NCBI GenBank assembly: GCA_900542355.1 | Contig: UQNE01000029.1 | Location: forward strand, 1-20,470 | Reading direction: 5' to 3' | Origin: an uncultured Bacteroidales bacterium | Lineage (GTDB): Bacteria; Bacteroidota; Bacteroidia; Bacteroidales; Paludibacteraceae | DNA: 20,470 bases | In this document: in pieces, positions 6,155-14,870 of the stretch | Layout: each line of letters opens with the position of its first letter | Numbering within the stretch: the first letter of the stretch is position 1 | The notes under the pieces: generated by a model | Database searches by the model: none | Told to the model about the DNA's origin: nothing | What the model saw: the letters and a program-made list of their open reading frames with translations, nothing else | Program-made: the position numbers and the translations under genes

Positions 6155-6183
6155 GCGCGTTTTATTCTGGCTGTCTGAATAAT

Positions 6184-7383
6184 TTAGGAGTTTAGATGTC
6201 GGCTCAAATAGTCGTTTAGTTCTCCTATTTGTTGTGGACGATTGAATTTCGTTAGGGCGCACTTTAGGCAATTTTGCCGCATCATTTCTTTCTCATTAGG
6301 ATGTGAAATAATATATCTGATGTTTTCTTCTAATTGCCGATAGTCTTTCGTATTAGCCACCAGCCCAATCTTGTTTTCTTCCACAATCTTAGCACCTTCG
6401 CCTTCACCCATAAACATAATAGGCACTCCTGCCGCCATAGATTCATATATCTTAGATGGCACTGCCCCATATATGCGTTTTACTAAGGGTATTAATGTCA
6501 AATCAGCCTCCTGCAAAAGGTGAGGAAGTTCTTGGCGTGATACAACTCCATGATAGTAAATGCCGTTCTTGGGATGCTGCTTGATGAATTGTTCTATTTG
6601 TGCTTGTTCTCCACCTGCTCCATATATATGAAACTCCATGTGTAATTCTGCAAAGTTGATAGAACGACAAATGTCTGCTACACCTTGTGCAAAACCCAAT
6701 AGACCGGCATACACCAATTTGATATTATCCGTATCTCTATTTTGCATCGGAGTATATGACATATCGAAGCGGTTTGGATCTACTCCGTTGCGGAATAGGT
6801 AGGTGTTTTTACCACCATTATGGGCTATATGCTCACATATCTCTTGTGATTGACCTAACGAAATATATGCCGAATGGTATATATGATGTTCTATTCTTTC
6901 AAGGTTATGATATAGTAAGCCATCAGATATAGCTCCTAATTCTTTTGCTGATAATGGCCATATATCTGAGATATTGGCAATTAGTTTGCAATGGGCAATT
7001 TTTGCCAATAGTATTCCCGACAAACCTAATGTGAGTGGTGGACTTTCAACAATGAGGTAGTCTAAATTCTTTTTCCGTAAGTATCGTGCCGAAAAGAGTG
7101 CCATAAACGAAAAAGAAATCATATTCCAAATGCGTGGTATGACTTTTCTTGTGTTGGACGCATACAACCAATAGCGTTTTACTTCTACGCCATCAACCAT
7201 CTCTTGGCAGGATATTTTCCCTTTATACGCATCAAAAATTTTACCGGTAGGGTAATTGGGCATAGCAGAAACGACCCACAGTTGGTTTCCTAAACTTTGC
7301 AACCCCTTTACCATCTCGTATAAACGATTTTGTGGAGCCCCCATTTCCGGTTTGTAGTATTGCGTTAAAACTGCAATTCTCAT
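6184..7383 (-). CDS. Glycosyltransferase family 4, WbuB-like
   Basis: 399 residues, GT-B fold. N-terminal VLTQYYKPEMGAPQNRLYEM (5-24) and MPNYPTGKIF (41-50) are hallmarks of the WbuB-like branch of GT4, whose characterised members add N-acetyl-fucosamine or similar amino sugars. DIWPLSA lies at 140-146, and the C-terminal nucleotide-sugar site has VYAGLLGFAQGV (224-235) and VPSKIYESMAAGVPI (308-322). It should act on the undecaprenyl-linked repeat unit at the inner face of the cytoplasmic membrane using an NDP sugar; the exact sugar is not determinable. It lies 78 bases after the stop of the previous GT4 gene, a wider gap than elsewhere in the operon, with AT-rich sequence but no clear promoter. 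It ends just before the inserted ATPase unit. Confidence 0.9.
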   Translation of the reverse strand: MRIAVLTQYYKPEMGAPQNRLYEMVKGLQSLGNQLWVVSAMPNYPTGKIFDAYKGKISCQEMVDGVEVKRYWLYASNTRKVIPRIWNMISFSFMALFSARYLRKKNLDYLIVESPPLTLGLSGILLAKIAHCKLIANISDIWPLSAKELGAISDGLLYHNLERIEHHIYHSAYISLGQSQEICEHIAHNGGKNTYLFRNGVDPNRFDMSYTPMQNRDTDNIKLVYAGLLGFAQGVADICRSINFAELHMEFHIYGAGGEQAQIEQFIKQHPKNGIYYHGVVSRQELPHLLQEADLTLIPLVKRIYGAVPSKIYESMAAGVPIMFMGEGEGAKIVEENKIGLVANTKDYRQLEENIRYIISHPNEKEMMRQNCLKCALTKFNRPQQIGELNDYLSRHLNS

Positions 7384-7461
7384 TGTTCTTGTGTGTTTAA
7401 TTATATTTTTATAGATAAGTATGCGATTATGTGATACTAACTTGAAAAATTCCGCATAGCA

Positions 7462-8511
7462 TTATTTGGCGATATAATTAATAGTGGTGAGAAATTCACT
7501 GATAACTCTATGCGGTGTGTATTGTTTGGCTATATTTAAACAATTCTGTCTAAGTACTTTTAAGTCGGTATCGGATGTTGCTAAGTGGCACAAAATATCA
7601 GATATGCTTTTTGCATCCTTTATCGGAACAAGGTATCCGTTTTCTCCGTCATGTACAATTTCGCTATTGTTGTGCCAATCGGTTGCAATGATAGGTGTTC
7701 CGGCTGCTAATGCATCTATAATCGTTCCGGCAAATCCTTCTCCCGGATAGTAGGTGGGAAACAATAATAGGTAATACTTGCTGAGTGTCTTGCTTGATTC
7801 GTTAGGTGAAACCATACCTTTGTACTGTATAAAGTCAGGTTGTTTTTCCAGCAACTGACTGAACCACGCATTGTCCTCTATTTCACCATAAATATCCAAA
7901 CTAAACATTATCTTCCCACAACGATTATTTGCTTGTTTTACAGCCTCGATAGCCTCTTCTATCCCTTTGGTTTGAGAAACTCGTGAGAAAGTACATAGTG
8001 GATATGGAGCATTAAATTCTTGAGTTGCGATTTCCTTTTCGTCTCGGATAGGTATGCACTTGAAATTGGGCATTACAGACACATTGCTAATTCCTATTTG
8101 AGCCAACTCTTTTTGCATCATACCAGTTTCTACAAATATGTGGTTGAGCCTTTTTAGGAAATAGCACAGTATTCGGCGTTTTTTGCACATTGCAGGCAAC
8201 CAACCGCCTATTACAATGTAGTACAATTCTCTATTGAATAAATGATTAAGCAGTACCAACAATATAGGGATAATCCGCACACCATTTTGAGCCGGCAAGA
8301 TAACTATCCGTTGTGCTTTGTGGAGAGTATCAACCAGTATTATAGGTAGTTGCAAAAGGAAGCGAATGCCACTTGAACTATCAATTCGCAATATGTTCTC
8401 AGCACCAATTTCGTTGCCTATAGCATCATATACATTTTGCGTTTTTATAGTTTGTCCGTTTAAGCAAACATGCCCGTCTCCAAAATGTCCTATTATTGCA
8501 ATTTCTTTCAT
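7462..8511 (-). CDS. Glycosyltransferase family 4
   Basis: 349 residues with GT-B organisation. The N-terminal half contains FGDGHVCLNGQTIKTQNVYDA (10-30), which looks like the acceptor and membrane-facing domain of GT4 enzymes that start with a glycine-rich turn. The C-terminal half has TFSRVSQTKGIEEAI (174-188) and the E-x7-D variant of the EX7E motif at EGFAGTIID (258-266), followed by ALAAGTPIIATD. Asp in place of the second Glu is unusual but tolerated in the superfamily. Its start overlaps the stop of the upstream GT2 gene by 4 bp, showing translational coupling. The base composition is clearly AT-rich. Donor and acceptor unknown. Confidence 0.87.
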   Translation of the reverse strand: MKEIAIIGHFGDGHVCLNGQTIKTQNVYDAIGNEIGAENILRIDSSSGIRFLLQLPIILVDTLHKAQRIVILPAQNGVRIIPILLVLLNHLFNRELYYIVIGGWLPAMCKKRRILCYFLKRLNHIFVETGMMQKELAQIGISNVSVMPNFKCIPIRDEKEIATQEFNAPYPLCTFSRVSQTKGIEEAIEAVKQANNRCGKIMFSLDIYGEIEDNAWFSQLLEKQPDFIQYKGMVSPNESSKTLSKYYLLLFPTYYPGEGFAGTIIDALAAGTPIIATDWHNNSEIVHDGENGYLVPIKDAKSISDILCHLATSDTDLKVLRQNCLNIAKQYTPHRVISEFLTTINYIAK

Positions 8512-9410
8512 TTATATCTAACTATCTTGGTATCTTGGTTATAAATTTTCCATTCGTGTCGCAGAATCTTTTTTTGTTCTGCAATATCATTGAATGTTTT
8601 GAGTTGACCTTGTAGTAACGCTCTTATTTGTAACACAGAAGTTGTCCATAACATTGTGCGGAAGTAGGAATTAATAGGTAGATGATGTTTGTGAAAGACA
8701 TAGGTATCTCCATGTATAGTATTTTTGATTTGCTTTTCGGAGAAAATTCTTTCGGATGATAAGTGTAGATATGTGATTGTAGGTAGAAACAGCATATAGT
8801 TAGTAGGAAAAGTCTTTCTTAAACGCATGTGTATATCTGCTTCTTCACCATACATAAACAAACCTTCGTCGAATAGTCCTATTTGTGTAAATTTGTCCTT
8901 TCGTATTAAGAAAAAAGCACCGGATAAGTGCATATATTTATAATTGTAGTGGTCAAAGCGTTTGAAGATATTGCGTGCAATGATGCGTATTGGCCCCCAT
9001 ATATTGTAGTCGCAAGCAAAACTCCAGCCGGGTTTGCCGTTAGGATACATCTGTTTTCCTCCGCACATCACTACTTGGGGATTGTCGAATTGCTGCAACA
9101 TCATCTTGAAACAAGGCATCACCAATCGTACATCCGGATTCATAATAGCCACTATGGGTGCTTGTGCTACGCGGATGCCTACATTATTGCCTTGTCCGTA
9201 TCCTCCGTTATGGGTGTTTTGTATAGTATGTACTTGTGGATACTCCTTTGCCAATCGTTCGTACATTGCCTTATATCCATGGCTTTGATTGTCCACAACA
9301 ATCACCTCTAAGTCATCCCCAATATCGTTATATTGATACACGGAACAGAGACAATCATAGATGTCTTTTTCTGAATTGTAAGTAAGTATAATAACCGATA
9401 ATTGTTTCAT
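8508..9410 (-). CDS. Glycosyltransferase family 2, rhamnosyltransferase-like
   Basis: 300 residues, GT-A fold. It opens with SVIILTYNSEKDI (5-17), has VVDNQS (38-43), GGYGQGNNVGI (69-79) and the metal/nucleotide motif NPDV (91-94), and carries FDEGLFMYGEEADIHMRL (180-197) with the catalytic-base acids. This is the WbbL/RfbF-like group of GT2 enzymes, often rhamnosyltransferases, but the sugar cannot be fixed from sequence. The ATG (9410) lies only 10 bases from the 32-bp repeat pair at 9421-9484. The minus strand of the nearest repeat contains TAATTTTG (9433-9426), a possible -7 box without a matching -33. The stop overlaps the next gene by 4 bp. Confidence 0.9.
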   Translation of the reverse strand: MKQLSVIILTYNSEKDIYDCLCSVYQYNDIGDDLEVIVVDNQSHGYKAMYERLAKEYPQVHTIQNTHNGGYGQGNNVGIRVAQAPIVAIMNPDVRLVMPCFKMMLQQFDNPQVVMCGGKQMYPNGKPGWSFACDYNIWGPIRIIARNIFKRFDHYNYKYMHLSGAFFLIRKDKFTQIGLFDEGLFMYGEEADIHMRLRKTFPTNYMLFLPTITYLHLSSERIFSEKQIKNTIHGDTYVFHKHHLPINSYFRTMLWTTSVLQIRALLQGQLKTFNDIAEQKKILRHEWKIYNQDTKIVRYK

Positions 9411-9420
9411 ATCTTATAGT

Positions 9421-9484
9421 TATTCCAAAATTATTGCCATATTTGTGGATTGTATTCCGAAAATATTGCCATATTTGGGGAATT
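9421..9484. repeat. Orphan pair of 32-bp-period repeats inside the polysaccharide operon
   Basis: Units start with TATTCCAAAATTATTGCCAT (9421) and TATTCCGAAAATATTGCCAT (9453), again 32 bp apart, and end in GTGGAT and GGGGAATT. Opening hexamer, GCCAT core, GG(G)GA end and period all equal those of the pair at 6091-6154 next to the ATPase. No ATPase gene or recognisable remnant is adjacent here. The pair fills most of the 90-bp gap between a GT2 and an acyltransferase gene. Confidence 0.75.
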
Positions 9485-9500
9485 CGCATTAGTATATCTA

Positions 9501-10139
9501 TTATTCATTGAGCATCTTGACTACTTTTGCAGGTATTCCCGCAACCACCGAATAAGCCGGTACATCGTGTGTTACAACGCTATTAGCAGCAATAATAGCC
9601 CCTTTGCCAATATGTACATTAGGCATAATCATTGCTCCTTGACCTATCCACACATTGTCTTCTATGATGACTGCTCCTGTGCTAACCAATGGTCGTTGCA
9701 GTGGTGCTATTTCCATCATTTGTTTTGTTGCGGCACCATGAGCGTTGTCGGTAATAAGTACATCCGGACCGGTCAGTACATCATTGCCGATTTCGATTCG
9801 ATTCATACATGTGATATGTGGGCGCAGACCTATGCTACAGCGGTCTCCAATTACAAGAACGGGTGGAGTAGGCATTGTTTGTTCGGCTCTTGGATAGTCT
9901 GCCCATGCCGTCAGGTAACCATAATCACCAATCGCCGTATCGTTACCTAATTGGATATAAGCATGCCCGTGGATATGAGTATGCCTGCCTATCAGTGTAT
10001 GCGTGCCTATATGCTTGAAAAAACGAGAATGATACCCTGTATATATATAGGTTGGGCATGTATGGATTAGGTCACGCAAGTATGGCGAGCAGATATACGA
10101 ATATATCCGACCAATGAGTATTAGGAGTTTCTTGAACAT
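9501..10139 (-). CDS. Left-handed beta-helix (hexapeptide repeat) O/N-acyltransferase
   Basis: The start chosen is ATG 10139, giving 212 residues. The frame is open to 10400, but the additional 87 codons overlap the preceding glycosyltransferase in another frame and look like a shadow. The chosen start overlaps that gene by 19 bp. Residues about 40-200 form imperfect hexapeptide repeats: IGTHTLIGRHTHIHG, IGDRCSIG, IGNDVLTG, IEDNVWIGQGAMIMPNVHIGKGAIIAANSVVTHDVP and the closing AGIPAKVVK. ITDNAHG (129-135) contains the likely catalytic His134. Such enzymes use acetyl-CoA, or occasionally another acyl-CoA, and act as trimers. It probably acetylates a hydroxyl or amino group of a sugar in the repeat unit. 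Proteins of the WcaF/NodL type are the nearest group I can suggest. Confidence 0.87.
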   Translation of the reverse strand: MFKKLLILIGRIYSYICSPYLRDLIHTCPTYIYTGYHSRFFKHIGTHTLIGRHTHIHGHAYIQLGNDTAIGDYGYLTAWADYPRAEQTMPTPPVLVIGDRCSIGLRPHITCMNRIEIGNDVLTGPDVLITDNAHGAATKQMMEIAPLQRPLVSTGAVIIEDNVWIGQGAMIMPNVHIGKGAIIAANSVVTHDVPAYSVVAGIPAKVVKMLNE

Positions 10140-11311
10140 ATCTCTTGGTAGAATTGATAAACTTGTTGGGCATTCTGCTCCGTGGTGTAGAGTTGTGCAA
10201 CCACTTTCTGTGCACGGAGTATCATTGGTTCGTATGTTTGTGTGAATGTACCATTCTGTGCAGCCTCTGTAATATTTGACATGTGTTGTACCAATTGTTC
10301 TTGTGTCGTATAGCGTAAACCTATTTCTTCGCCCGTGAGTTGTTTGCCGTTGTCGAATTGTTCTTTTGTTCCTGCTACATCGTTCCCGATTGTTAAACAA
10401 CCAGAGAACATTGCCTCAGTGGTAATTCTTCCAAAACCTTCTGATATAGATGGGATAACCATTGCTTGTGCATTTTGATATAATGGCAGAATGTCTGATA
10501 TCTCTCCTAAAAAAGATACATAACTTTGTAGATTTTGAGTATACACTAGTTCTTTACAATGTTGTTCATACTTATCGCCTTTAAGTTGACCGGCAATTCT
10601 TAGAGGTATAGGATGTTCTACCTTATTACAGTAGGATATATATGCTTCTAATAGAGGTAAAACGCCTTTCGCCTCTTCCACTCGTCCTACAAAAAGAAAA
10701 TAAGGTTGTTTGTTTGCTGTGTATAAAAGGTTTTGCAATGATAAGACACCATTGTATATGACTTTAGATTTTTTTTCTTTGGCTAAGTCGTTATGCTTTT
10801 GCAGGTCTTTGGTGATGCAAATTGTATAAGAGTTAGAATGCTTATATTTTCTCACTTGTCCTTTGTGTTCTCTAAAGTAGTGGACCTTGAAATCCAAATC
10901 TCCATATTCACGGATATGCCATATATGTGGTATGTGCAGGATTTGTGAAGCATAGTAGCCAATGTTGGTTACAGATACATTGGTGTGAATAATGTTTGGT
11001 TTTTCTTTTTTGCAAATCTTGCATAATTGAAGGACACCAATTGCATTTGCCAGAAGTCTTCCGAATAATCGAGGGATGAAAAGTAAAATGTCTTTCCAAT
11101 TCTTGTCAAATGGTGGATAGGTCCCGGTTCTATAGAAACAAGCATATACAGATATACCTTTTTCTATTAGTGCTTGATACATAGCACCCTTGTCCGGACA
11201 AATAATAATGGGCTTTACACCATATTGTATTACACCGTACACTATATTGAGAAAAGATTTAGATCCTCCCCCGGACATAGTGGTGGATGATGTTATATAT
11301 ACTACTTTCAT
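10121..11311 (-). CDS. Glycosyltransferase family 4
   Basis: 396 residues, GT-B fold, about the standard length. The N-terminal domain has MSGGGSKSFLNIVYG (12-26), the glycine-rich loop of the acceptor domain, and PNIIHTN (105-111). The C-terminal domain has FLFVGRVEEAKGVLPLLEAY (205-224) and an intact EX7E motif, EGFGRITTE (291-299; E291, E299), which holds the donor nucleotide sugar in retaining GT4 enzymes. It starts directly after the GT2 stop with no intervening base and its 3' end overlaps the acyltransferase start by 19 bp. Its codon use is AT-rich like its neighbours. It should add one sugar to the lipid-linked repeat unit. A 63-residue reading frame inside it is a shadow. Confidence 0.92.
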   Translation of the reverse strand: MKVVYITSSTTMSGGGSKSFLNIVYGVIQYGVKPIIICPDKGAMYQALIEKGISVYACFYRTGTYPPFDKNWKDILLFIPRLFGRLLANAIGVLQLCKICKKEKPNIIHTNVSVTNIGYYASQILHIPHIWHIREYGDLDFKVHYFREHKGQVRKYKHSNSYTICITKDLQKHNDLAKEKKSKVIYNGVLSLQNLLYTANKQPYFLFVGRVEEAKGVLPLLEAYISYCNKVEHPIPLRIAGQLKGDKYEQHCKELVYTQNLQSYVSFLGEISDILPLYQNAQAMVIPSISEGFGRITTEAMFSGCLTIGNDVAGTKEQFDNGKQLTGEEIGLRYTTQEQLVQHMSNITEAAQNGTFTQTYEPMILRAQKVVAQLYTTEQNAQQVYQFYQEICSRNS

Positions 11312-12205
11312 TTATAGCCAATTAGATGTTATTTGTTTTTCTGCATTTCTGCTTTTGCGTATGATAGGCAGTTTCATAATCAGATGGCATAACGATACAA
11401 AGAATGATCCTATGCGATATTGTCTTCTGCACAGATGATAAGCATAGCATGTCCAAAGTGTGCGGAGTATAGTATAACGGCGTTGCCACGATGTCAGATT
11501 GATGTTGGTATATGCAAGTGTAAGTGTATTGCGAAGCCACTGTGCATCCCATACTTGCTTGTTGCCAAATTCTGTGCGGTCGTGGTACATTCGTGCTTTA
11601 GGAACCAAAAATACTTTAATGTGGTGATATACTAATCTTTGATAATAGTTGTTGTCTTCTGAGTAGTGAAAAAATAAAGGATTGAATCCTCCTATTTCTT
11701 CAATAATCTTGCGTGGAATAAGCCAACATGCAGCACAAACTTCCCCACATTCATAAGAGTCCTGCATTGTACCCGCAAATATATCATTTAAAAGCGCATT
11801 GCACTTGGTGAGCGTTCCTTCACGAAAATGATTATCCAAACGACTGCCATCGCCATTCATATGAATAGGCGACAAAAGAGACTCACCATCGCTTTGTGCC
11901 AACATGAGTTCGATGGCATCCGGCGCAATGGCTGCATCTTGATTGAGCAATAGGACATAATCGGCGTTATGTGCCAACGCATATCGTAACCCTACATTGT
12001 TGGCTTGTCCAAATCCTAAGTTCTGTCTCTGTGGAAAGATGATAGTTTCTGGGTATTGCTCTTGGATATATGCTAATGTATCATCTGTTGAGCAGTTATC
12101 TATGATGATAGGAGTCGTTTCCACGGATGAGCAACGCAAACTTCCTAAACAGAAATCTACCCATTTGCGTCCGTTGTATGTTACTATGATTGTGTAGATA
12201 ATCAT
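11312..12205 (-). CDS. Glycosyltransferase family 2
   Basis: 297 residues, GT-A fold. IIVTYNGRKWVDFCL (6-20), IIDNCSTDDT (34-43), QNLGFGQANNVGLRYAL (61-77), the metal-binding LLNQDA (86-91) and FFHYSEDNNYYQRL (178-191) match the GT2 group in which a cytoplasmic enzyme adds rhamnose or a related sugar. The YSEDN loop replaces the more usual GEDxD acidic site. The gene overlaps the polymerase gene by 4 bp (ATGA at 12205-12202) and abuts the following GT4 gene. Specificity is unknown. Confidence 0.91.
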   Translation of the reverse strand: MIIYTIIVTYNGRKWVDFCLGSLRCSSVETTPIIIDNCSTDDTLAYIQEQYPETIIFPQRQNLGFGQANNVGLRYALAHNADYVLLLNQDAAIAPDAIELMLAQSDGESLLSPIHMNGDGSRLDNHFREGTLTKCNALLNDIFAGTMQDSYECGEVCAACWLIPRKIIEEIGGFNPLFFHYSEDNNYYQRLVYHHIKVFLVPKARMYHDRTEFGNKQVWDAQWLRNTLTLAYTNINLTSWQRRYTILRTLWTCYAYHLCRRQYRIGSFFVSLCHLIMKLPIIRKSRNAEKQITSNWL

Positions 12206-13470
12206 CTCGTTAACTTGAGGTTATAATGAAACAATATTGACATAATGGCACAGATAATGATACACACTACTTGTAGCCATGTGAAATAGGGGTAATAAAA
12301 AATTCCAAACATAGGTATTGTTGCCAATATATAATACCACAATATCTGTCCAAAATAGATTTTACTACTTGCTTTAGTAATCGTGGATAATAATAAGATA
12401 AAAAAAACTCCTGCCCACAGCAGCATTCCAATAATGCCTGTATCGCAGAGAAAATCTCCCAAATATGTAGGAAAAACGCTTATAAAAAATCCTTGTTCCT
12501 TGCTTATTGTATCTCGAAGTTCTAGGTAATTTATATCGTCTTGAGTAATTTTATTATATAGTGGGAGCATACGCTCGGTGTGTATGTGTTGGCTATGGCA
12601 ATTGTCGAAAAAATAGCAAAAATTCAAATAACCCTGTCCTCCGTATTGCAATGCTCCGCCACTGATCCCTTGGTCTCTGTTTCCGAACCGCGCAATAGTG
12701 ATTCCGCCAAGATATAGTATTGTTACAATACCTAATGGGATAAAAATCTTTTTCAGAAATTGCCATTGTGGCTTCTTTATAAAAGGGAAGAATAGTGCTA
12801 AACACAAACAAATAGTCTGTGTAAAAAATATGATTTCTGTTCTGTCAGCACTTACAATACCCGCTGTTGGCAATGACAATGCAGAAATCAACAAACCGAT
12901 ATTGAACCACCATTTCTTATTTAAGAAGCAGATGCTGGAGAAAAAACAGGGTAACGCCAAAATAGAAGTCCTGTTAAAGTAGTAGAAATAACCAAGGATG
13001 CGTGGTAGTGTCTTGGCTTTCGCATCTGCTAAGGTTTCATCTCCCGCATAATGTGCAGACCGTACAGCAGCAAAATCCTTTTCGGATAGAACTTGAATAA
13101 TGTTATCGGCAACAATGTATATATTTAGAATTGCAACTGCAATCAGAAAATATGCAAATAAGTCGAATAATTTTTCGTTGGTAATTGCGATGTCTTGAAT
13201 TTTGTGTGTATTTAATCTGCTAAATGGTAAAATCAAAATAGTGTGTAGAGTACAAAAGAGAAATGTGGGGACTAAATGTAAATCTATATTGTCATTGGTG
13301 TACAAAATTCCTCCCGCTCCTAAATACCCTAATTTTACGCATAGTATCGAACAAAAGGTGGTTAGTGTATATTCTGCTGCAAGAAATACACTCACATCTA
13401 TACAACCTTGCTTTTTCCATAGGAAAAGAGTCAGTCCTAAAAACCATATAAATGGAATATATATCAACAT
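12202..13470 (-). CDS. wzy: Polysaccharide repeat-unit polymerase (Wzy-type)
   Basis: 422 residues, mostly hydrophobic, with about ten predicted membrane segments by eye (for example 1-18, 28-50, 68-84, 102-122, 168-190, and a C-terminal cluster from about 340). A large periplasmic loop falls near residues 260-335 and contains GNRDQG and the SxF.TYLGDFLCD region. The pattern agrees with oligosaccharide repeat-unit polymerases, which join lipid-linked units in the periplasm. Sequence conservation in this family is poor, so the call depends on topology plus position between the flippase and the glycosyltransferases. It starts 3 bases after the flippase stop and overlaps the next gene by 4 bp. 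AT-rich. Confidence 0.8.
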   Translation of the reverse strand: MLIYIPFIWFLGLTLFLWKKQGCIDVSVFLAAEYTLTTFCSILCVKLGYLGAGGILYTNDNIDLHLVPTFLFCTLHTILILPFSRLNTHKIQDIAITNEKLFDLFAYFLIAVAILNIYIVADNIIQVLSEKDFAAVRSAHYAGDETLADAKAKTLPRILGYFYYFNRTSILALPCFFSSICFLNKKWWFNIGLLISALSLPTAGIVSADRTEIIFFTQTICLCLALFFPFIKKPQWQFLKKIFIPLGIVTILYLGGITIARFGNRDQGISGGALQYGGQGYLNFCYFFDNCHSQHIHTERMLPLYNKITQDDINYLELRDTISKEQGFFISVFPTYLGDFLCDTGIIGMLLWAGVFFILLLSTITKASSKIYFGQILWYYILATIPMFGIFYYPYFTWLQVVCIIICAIMSILFHYNLKLTR

Positions 13471-13473
13471 ATT

Positions 13474-14862
13474 CTATCTGCTCTTTGCTACTATACGAAT
13501 TTTCCCTAAATCTTTCCACCCGGTGAGTATACACTTTGTTTGGCATACAAAGGTATGGCGGTAGGCGGGGATAAAAAGCGATGACAAATAACCGGCTGCA
13601 AGGTTGCTGATGATGGCTATCCATGCGGCGGCTATTACTCCTAATCGTGGCAAAAGCAGGTAGTTGAGCAACACGCACACGATACAACCCGTCGTATCGC
13701 GCAAAATAGCCCATTTTTGCAGGCCTTCTACCACAATCATCTTCCCGGCTACGCTGCTCAGTGCCACGCTTACAGCCTTAAACGAAAGCACTTGTAGTAT
13801 CGATACGGCAGGGATATATTGTACCCCAAAAGTGTACCGAACGAGTGGATAAGAAAGCAAACATACCATAATCGCACACAGCAGCGTACCCCAAACGGTA
13901 ATGTTCATAAATTGTTGATTTTGCTTGTTATACTCCTCTTTATCGGTATGCCACAAGTTTGATATGATAGGCATATAAGTGTCTGTAATGGTGATGGGTA
14001 CGAACATCAATACCCCTACAAATGCGGTAGCCACCGAGAAAAATCCAACAGCCTCTTTGTCTATCATATTTCCAATCATCACTTGGTCTATCTTTTGGTA
14101 TATCACCACTGCCGCACCGCTCAAAAGCAAGGGAAAAGCCTCCTTGAGTAAGTATTTCGCAGTCTGCCTGTCAAAACTCCACAGCCGAGGTGTGGCTATC
14201 TTCTTACGGTAAGAGAGTAGGTATCCGCCCGCAATCAGCACCGTGTCAAACAGTGCTGCGGCTATAAACCATGCCAATGGCGCATGCAGCAAGAGCAAAA
14301 CTACTTTTATGCCTGCTCCAATCAGTGTGCGACTAATCTCCGTTTTTACGATATACTCATTCCAAACTATCGAGGTAAAATAGTTGCGTATTACGCCGAA
14401 GGTCTGCATTATCACACTTACCGAGTAGAGACTTATCATCCACCGCGTGAAAGTATCGGCTTCAAACATCCACACCGTGCCAATCACCAACGCCATAGTG
14501 ATGAGCGCAAATATACATTTCAGCCCGAATGCGGTGCCCAGTATCTTATTGCTTTCCTTGGTTGGTGTATGTCCTTGTTCGCTTCCTTGTTGTTTGGCCT
14601 CTTCGCATATTTCGATGTTGTCCAATCCAAACGATGCAAATACTTGAAATAGAGCCACATAACTAATCACATAGTTCATCAGTCCGTATTGCTCCGGTCC
14701 TAAATAGCGTGCAACAAATATACCTACCAACAGGCTGCCAAGCAGTGTTACCACCTTTCCCGTTACTGCCCACAACAAGTTGCGGACAACCTTTTTCTTG
14801 GTTTCCGATAGGTTCAGACGAACTAATATATGGTCTATAAAGGACAAAACTATTCCATGCAA
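13474..14862 (-). CDS. wzx: Polysaccharide flippase (Wzx-type, MOP superfamily)
   Basis: Up to 462 residues with about 12 membrane segments. The start region (NLSETKKKVVRNLLWAVTGKVVTLLGSLLVGIFVARYLGPEQYGL) is typical of Wzx/RfbX proteins: a charged helix, then a first segment, then ARYLGPEQYG. It moves the undecaprenyl-linked repeat unit across the inner membrane. The start is uncertain. The frame opens with TTG at 14862, which is almost at the predicted transcription start (-7 box at 14878-14871), so translation would be nearly leaderless. A TTG at 14847 is the next choice and no in-frame ATG is present before residue 60. It is the first gene of the locus and is divergent from the metal ATPase gene. 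Its base composition is less AT-rich than the glycosyltransferases behind it. Confidence 0.88.
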   Translation of the reverse strand: MHGIVLSFIDHILVRLNLSETKKKVVRNLLWAVTGKVVTLLGSLLVGIFVARYLGPEQYGLMNYVISYVALFQVFASFGLDNIEICEEAKQQGSEQGHTPTKESNKILGTAFGLKCIFALITMALVIGTVWMFEADTFTRWMISLYSVSVIMQTFGVIRNYFTSIVWNEYIVKTEISRTLIGAGIKVVLLLLHAPLAWFIAAALFDTVLIAGGYLLSYRKKIATPRLWSFDRQTAKYLLKEAFPLLLSGAAVVIYQKIDQVMIGNMIDKEAVGFFSVATAFVGVLMFVPITITDTYMPIISNLWHTDKEEYNKQNQQFMNITVWGTLLCAIMVCLLSYPLVRYTFGVQYIPAVSILQVLSFKAVSVALSSVAGKMIVVEGLQKWAILRDTTGCIVCVLLNYLLLPRLGVIAAAWIAIISNLAAGYLSSLFIPAYRHTFVCQTKCILTGWKDLGKIRIVAKSR

Positions 14863-14870
14863 TCAGTTCG

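Noticed and set aside
6091..9484. The 32-bp repeats as a CRISPR array
   Set aside because: Only two units per place, directly adjacent without unique spacers of normal length, and no cas genes.
10140..10400. 87-codon upstream extension of the acyltransferase
   Set aside because: It lies wholly within the 3' part of the GT4 gene in another frame and is rich in Arg/Thr/Cys with no resemblance to acyltransferases.
13292..13714. 140-codon minus-strand frame overlapping wzx and wzy
   Set aside because: It overlaps two adjoining membrane-protein genes in a different frame and has no family features.
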